From positions 503,751 through 567,750 of the forward strand of contig NZ_BBRB01000001.1 in the NCBI RefSeq assembly GCF_000975055.1: a stretch of 64,000 nucleotides of DNA, in the 5' to 3' direction. This DNA comes from Demequina sediminicola (GTDB lineage Bacteria; Actinomycetota; Actinomycetes; Actinomycetales; Demequinaceae). Below are positions 61,014 through 64,000 of this stretch, piece by piece. The translations under genes were made by a program, and so were the position numbers. The notes under the pieces are model-generated. The model ran no database searches. It had not been told where the DNA came from and worked only from the letters and a program-made list of their open reading frames with translations. How positions within the stretch are numbered: the first letter of the stretch is position 1; every line of letters starts with the position of its first letter.

Positions 61014-61042
61014 CTCTGTGTCCGGCGTTGGGCCGGACCGTA

Positions 61043-61141
61043 CTACTTCTTGTTGCGACGCTGGTGGCGAGTCTTACGAAGCAGCTTGCGGTGCTTCTTC
61101 TTCGACATACGCTTGCGGCGCTTCTTGATGACGGATCCCAC
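61043..61141 (-). CDS. Ribosomal protein bS22 (AURKAIP1/COX24 domain)
   Basis: A 32-residue, extremely basic protein (starts VGSVIKKRRKRMSKKKHRK, ends HQRRNKK) identical in pattern to the actinobacterial small-subunit protein bS22 (Rv0500B in Mycobacterium tuberculosis), which binds near the decoding region. GTG at 61141 with GAGGTAGG 5-6 nt upstream. It lies 68 bp after the excisionase-like HTH gene, the same order as Rv0500A-Rv0500B. The gene is too short for most gene callers. Confidence 0.92.
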   Translation of the reverse strand: MGSVIKKRRKRMSKKKHRKLLRKTRHQRRNKK

Positions 61142-61209
61142 GGAACCTACCTCGAATCGATCAGTGTGCTTTCGGCGTCCAGTACGCGCTGGACGCGACA
61201 GACAAGGGT

Positions 61210-61449
61210 TTATCCTACCGTGCCTGAGCGGCGGTCGTCGTCCGCGATGTCGTAGCCCCCTGCGAAACCGGCTTCTTCCATGAACTTATCCACCGCTGCA
61301 CGGGGCACGCGATAGGAGCGTCCGAACTGAACAGCCGGGATTTCACCTGCATGTACCCACCGGTACACAGTCATCCGAGACACACGTAACAACTCGGCCA
61401 CTTCGGCCACAGTCAGGAACGTTGTCCGGGAACCGCCGTTGTCTGCCAT
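61210..61449 (-). CDS. Excisionase-family HTH protein (Rv0500A-like)
   Basis: A 79-residue MerR-like winged-helix DNA-binding protein. The HTH is FLTVAEVAELLRVSRMTVYRW near residue 11, followed by the wing GEIPAVQFGRSYRVPRAAV. It closely resembles the conserved actinobacterial protein upstream of bS22, which is not a phage excisionase despite the family name. ATG 61449 (MADNGG). It may regulate itself and bS22; targets are unknown. Confidence 0.88.
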   Translation of the reverse strand: MADNGGSRTTFLTVAEVAELLRVSRMTVYRWVHAGEIPAVQFGRSYRVPRAAVDKFMEEAGFAGGYDIADDDRRSGTVG

Positions 61450-61598
61450 GAAGTCCTATTCTCCCTCGTCAACCCATCCGGCAGGTGTATCGGCCGAACC
61501 CTCCCTCTACTGTAGGGGCAGAAGTGACAGTTGTGAAGAGTGTGAAAGATGCCGATGATGAGGGTGACGGGAAAACAGCCGTCGCGGTAAGTTCATCA

Positions 61599-61620
61599 AG
61601 TGCCCATTTTCCGGGGCACT
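61599..61620 (+). promoter_or_regulatory. Hairpin in trkH leader
   Basis: AGTGCCC (61599-61605) and GGGCACT (61614-61620) with an 8 nt loop, directly before the GAGGAG Shine-Dalgarno of trkH. It might affect translation. A TTGTGA...GATGAT pair 17 bp apart upstream is a possible promoter. No known potassium or c-di-AMP riboswitch pattern was recognised. Confidence 0.3.
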
Positions 61621-61633
61621 CGTGAGGAGATGC

Positions 61634-63013
61634 ATGGAATCGCTGCGCGAGGCCTCGTTGCGCAAAAGGTGGGCTGAATGGTTCGGCCACGCCGCACTTC
61701 GCTCTCCCTCCCGCCTCGCCCTCGCATCCTTCGGGCTCGTCATTTTCCTGTTCACAGCCCTCCTGTCGCTGCCAGCCGCGACCACCTCCGGCACACGCGC
61801 ACCCTTCATCGACGCCTTGTTCACCGCAACATCGGCCGTGTGTGTGACCGGACTCGTCACCGTCGACACCGGCACCTACTGGTCCCCCTGGGGTTTGACC
61901 ATCATCGCGACCGGAATCAAGGTCGGCGGGCTCGGCATCATGACGCTCGCCTCGATCATCGGTCTCGCCGTATCGCGGCGCCTAGGCCTCACTCAGCGCC
62001 TCCTCGCCGCGGAGGAAGCCCGTGCCACCGGCCTCGGCGACCTCCGCTCGATGCTGCGCACCGTGATGATCGTGTCGTTCTCCGTGGAGTTCATCATTGC
62101 CGCGGTGCTGTTCCCCCGCTACCTGATGCTCGACTACGGATTCTGGAAATCACTCGGCTACTCCGTGTTCTACGGCATCTCCGCATTCAACAACGCAGGG
62201 TTCACACCAGATCCGGTGGGCCTCTACCCGTACTCGCATGACTTCTGGATCCTCGTACCGATCGGACTCGGTGTCTTCATTGGTGGACTGGGCTATCCGG
62301 TCTACCTGAACCTGATCCGCCACTGGCGACGCCCCCGCACCTGGTCACTCCACACCAAGCTCACGCTGGTCATGGTCAGCGCACTCGCAGTGATCTCCGC
62401 AGGCCTGCTCGCTATCTTTGAATGGTCGAACCCCAAGACGTTGGGTGACCACAGCGCCGCTGAGACCGCGGGCAACCTGTTCTTCCAGTCGATCAATCAA
62501 CGCTCAGGCGGTTTCGCGTCCTTTGACATCGGCGATGCCCGTGAACAGACGTGGCTCCTCGAGGACGTCTTGATGTTCATTGGCGGCGGCTCTGGATCAA
62601 CTGCAGGCGGTATCCGCGTCACCACCGTCGCGGTGCTGCTCCTCGCCATCGTGGCCGAGGCGCGTGGACGCCGCGACATGGAAGCGTTTGGCAAGCGCAT
62701 CGGCACCGAGGTGCTGCGCGGAGCAGTGGCAATCACGATGATCGGAATCGCCGTGGTGATCATCGGTACCGGCATCTTCATGGCGCAGACGGACATCCCG
62801 CTGGACCGGTCGCTGTACGAGGTGATCTCGGCATACGCGACATGCGGATTGTCGACGGGCATCACCGCAGACTTGCCCGACGATGCCAAAACGACGCTCA
62901 TTGTGCTCATGTATGTGGGGCGTGTGGGATCCATGACCATGGCGGCAGCGCTAGCGTTGAACAAGCACCGCCGCGTTATTCGCTACCCGTCAGAAAGGCC
63001 GATCATTGGCTAG
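61634..63013 (+). CDS. trkH: Potassium uptake protein TrkH/KtrB family
   Basis: Channel-like membrane subunit of a Trk/Ktr potassium uptake system (459 residues, four M1-P-M2 units). All four selectivity-filter signatures are visible: TSAVCVTGL near residue 67, SAFNNAGFT near 190, INQRSGGFAS near 300 and YATCGLSTG near 410. ATG 61634 is chosen over the GTG at 61622 because GAGGAG lies 4-5 nt before it. It overlaps trkA by 8 bp, so the two subunits are coupled. Single trkA downstream with one RCK unit fits the Ktr-type arrangement. Confidence 0.94.
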   Translation: MESLREASLRKRWAEWFGHAALRSPSRLALASFGLVIFLFTALLSLPAATTSGTRAPFIDALFTATSAVCVTGLVTVDTGTYWSPWGLTIIATGIKVGGLGIMTLASIIGLAVSRRLGLTQRLLAAEEARATGLGDLRSMLRTVMIVSFSVEFIIAAVLFPRYLMLDYGFWKSLGYSVFYGISAFNNAGFTPDPVGLYPYSHDFWILVPIGLGVFIGGLGYPVYLNLIRHWRRPRTWSLHTKLTLVMVSALAVISAGLLAIFEWSNPKTLGDHSAAETAGNLFFQSINQRSGGFASFDIGDAREQTWLLEDVLMFIGGGSGSTAGGIRVTTVAVLLLAIVAEARGRRDMEAFGKRIGTEVLRGAVAITMIGIAVVIIGTGIFMAQTDIPLDRSLYEVISAYATCGLSTGITADLPDDAKTTLIVLMYVGRVGSMTMAAALALNKHRRVIRYPSERPIIG

Positions 63014-63671
63014 CAACGATTCCACCGCGTCAGGCGTCCTCGTCATTGGCCTGGGCCGGTTCGGCTCTGCCCTGGCGGACAACTTGGATGCCATGGATGT
63101 TGAGGTGTTGGCGATTGAACGCGATCCCGACCTTGTGGAGCGCTTCGCAAAGCGCATCCCCGTGGTGGAAGCCGATGCCGCTGACCCCCGCGCACTCGAA
63201 CAGATCGGCGCCAAGGAGTTCTCGGCGGCTGTGGTGGGTGTCGGTACCAGCCTTGAAGCTTCCGTGCTGATCACGGGAAACCTCGTGGACATCGGCATGC
63301 CGGAGATCTGGGCCAAGGCCATCTCCGACGAGCACGCTCGCATCCTGCGCCGCATCGGCGCCCACCACATCGTGCTCCCCGAGTCCGATGCTGGCGTTCG
63401 CGTTGCCCACTCCGTCGGCGGCCGCATGCTGGACTACATCGAGATCGACGAGGGCTTCACGATTGTGAAGATGAGCCCTCCCAAGGAGACGCACAACTTC
63501 ACGCTCCGTGAGCTCAACCTGCGGGAGCGCTACGGCATTCAGGTGATTGGTGTCATGAGCCCCGGCGAGGACTTTGAGTACGGCTCCAAAGAGACCGTGA
63601 TCCACGCCAACGACCTCCTCGTCATCGGTGGAAACGGTGACCTCGTGGAACGGTTCGCGCAGCGGCCGTGA
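63006..63671 (+). CDS. trkA: Potassium uptake regulatory subunit TrkA/KtrA family
   Basis: Cytoplasmic RCK regulator of TrkH (221 residues). N-terminal nucleotide-binding fold with VLVIGLGRFGSALADNL near residue 11 and an acidic residue ending the second strand (AIERDP); C-terminal RCK_C domain from about 140 (EGFTIVKMSPP). A TTG start at 63006 is used: it overlaps the trkH stop by 8 bp and gives the correct N-terminus. Nucleotide and, probably, c-di-AMP control are family properties, not visible here. Confidence 0.92.
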   Translation: MASNDSTASGVLVIGLGRFGSALADNLDAMDVEVLAIERDPDLVERFAKRIPVVEADAADPRALEQIGAKEFSAAVVGVGTSLEASVLITGNLVDIGMPEIWAKAISDEHARILRRIGAHHIVLPESDAGVRVAHSVGGRMLDYIEIDEGFTIVKMSPPKETHNFTLRELNLRERYGIQVIGVMSPGEDFEYGSKETVIHANDLLVIGGNGDLVERFAQRP

Positions 63672-64000
63672 GCGGCGCCAACCTGAAGGGTCGCGTCCGG
63701 GCCATCCAATACGGTGCAGGCCCGCGCCTCAACCGTGTCATCGAGACCATCCGATGGCGGCCCATGAGGCGACGAGCGCGCACCGCAGCATCCCCGTGGG
63801 CCGGTGTTCCTGTCAGCGACGCTCAGCATCGGCTCCTGATTGCCCCGGCAAACTTTGCTGGCCAAGGTGCCGCGTGGGCGCACGCGCTGAACAGTCGGCA
63901 CCCCAACGTCGCAGCAGAAACGTGGACACACACCGCCGGGAGTGGCTTTGCGTTTCCGAGTACCCACACGAGCCCGCGGGACATTGCGGGCCTGCCCGCC
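63668..64000 (+). CDS. Partial hypothetical gene after trkA
   Basis: From the GTG at 63668, overlapping the trkA stop by 4 bp (GTGA), a frame stays open to the end of the window (111 codons): MSGANLKGRVRAIQYGAG, then RLLIAPANFAGQGAAWAHAL, a glycosyltransferase-like opening. The start overlap suggests the same operon as trkHA. The 3' end is cut off, so the product cannot be named. Confidence 0.6.
   Translation, partial: MSGANLKGRVRAIQYGAGPRLNRVIETIRWRPMRRRARTAASPWAGVPVSDAQHRLLIAPANFAGQGAAWAHALNSRHPNVAAETWTHTAGSGFAFPSTHTSPRDIAGLPA

Noticed and set aside
61450-61633. Possible c-di-AMP (ydaO-type) riboswitch before trkH
   Set aside because: Only one small hairpin next to the Shine-Dalgarno was seen; the long conserved core expected of that riboswitch is not recognisable.

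Overview
The window is high-GC DNA from an actinobacterium, most likely a member of the Micrococcales (Demequina/Cellulomonas-like). That placement is inferred from the 14-gene nuo operon with a menaquinone reductase at its head, system II cytochrome c maturation genes, a Rv0500A/bS22-type gene pair and GC-rich codon use. No rRNA, tRNA, CRISPR array or insertion sequence was found.

Layout. (1) 1-2.5 kb: a RarD-type permease, a decayed lipoprotein gene and a GNAT acetyltransferase. (2) 2.6-20.4 kb, minus strand: one respiratory operon, read from 20.35 kb downward, with a geranylgeranyl-reductase-family flavoprotein, nuoABCDEFGHIJKLMN and a polyprenyl diphosphate synthase, mostly with 4-8 bp gene overlaps. 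(3) 20.6-22.4 kb: an alditol-oxidase-like flavoenzyme and two weak small genes. (4) 22.5-34.7 kb: an accessory island with a compact type VII secretion locus (FHA/FtsK ATPase, WXG100-like protein, second small Esx-like protein, 770-residue protein, lipoprotein). Facing it is an array of duplicated, partly decayed genes for a membrane-anchored protein family with two conserved cysteines; at least one copy was duplicated together with the opposing lipoprotein gene. (5) 34.9-46.1 kb: menaquinone genes menF, menD, menC, menB, menE and menA mixed with a methyltransferase, an MDR dehydrogenase, an HNH protein and DUF4870, DUF3048 and DUF4229 proteins. (6) 46.5-50.8 kb: a lone secreted GH78 alpha-L-rhamnosidase behind a LacI-type operator. 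(7) 50.9-58.3 kb: a PLDc_N protein, an SIS protein, a GT4 glycosyltransferase, then ccsB-resB-ccdA-tlpA-histidine phosphatase and a glutaredoxin. (8) 58.3-64 kb: a HAD-IB hydrolase, decayed membrane genes, bS22 with its HTH partner, trkH-trkA and a gene cut by the window edge.

The core genes fit together: quinone side chain, quinone ring, quinone saturation, complex I and cytochrome c assembly form one respiratory neighbourhood. The two islands (type VII locus and rhamnosidase) interrupt it.

Three window-wide patterns stand out. Many core genes have a TAnnnT box 6-7 nt before the start codon and no Shine-Dalgarno sequence, which suggests leaderless mRNAs, whereas the type VII island uses poly-G Shine-Dalgarno sequences. 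The octamer GCATCGGC (either strand) is strongly over-represented but absent from about 22.1 to 30.2 kb. Several copies of a GGTTC-containing intergenic repeat lie in promoter regions.
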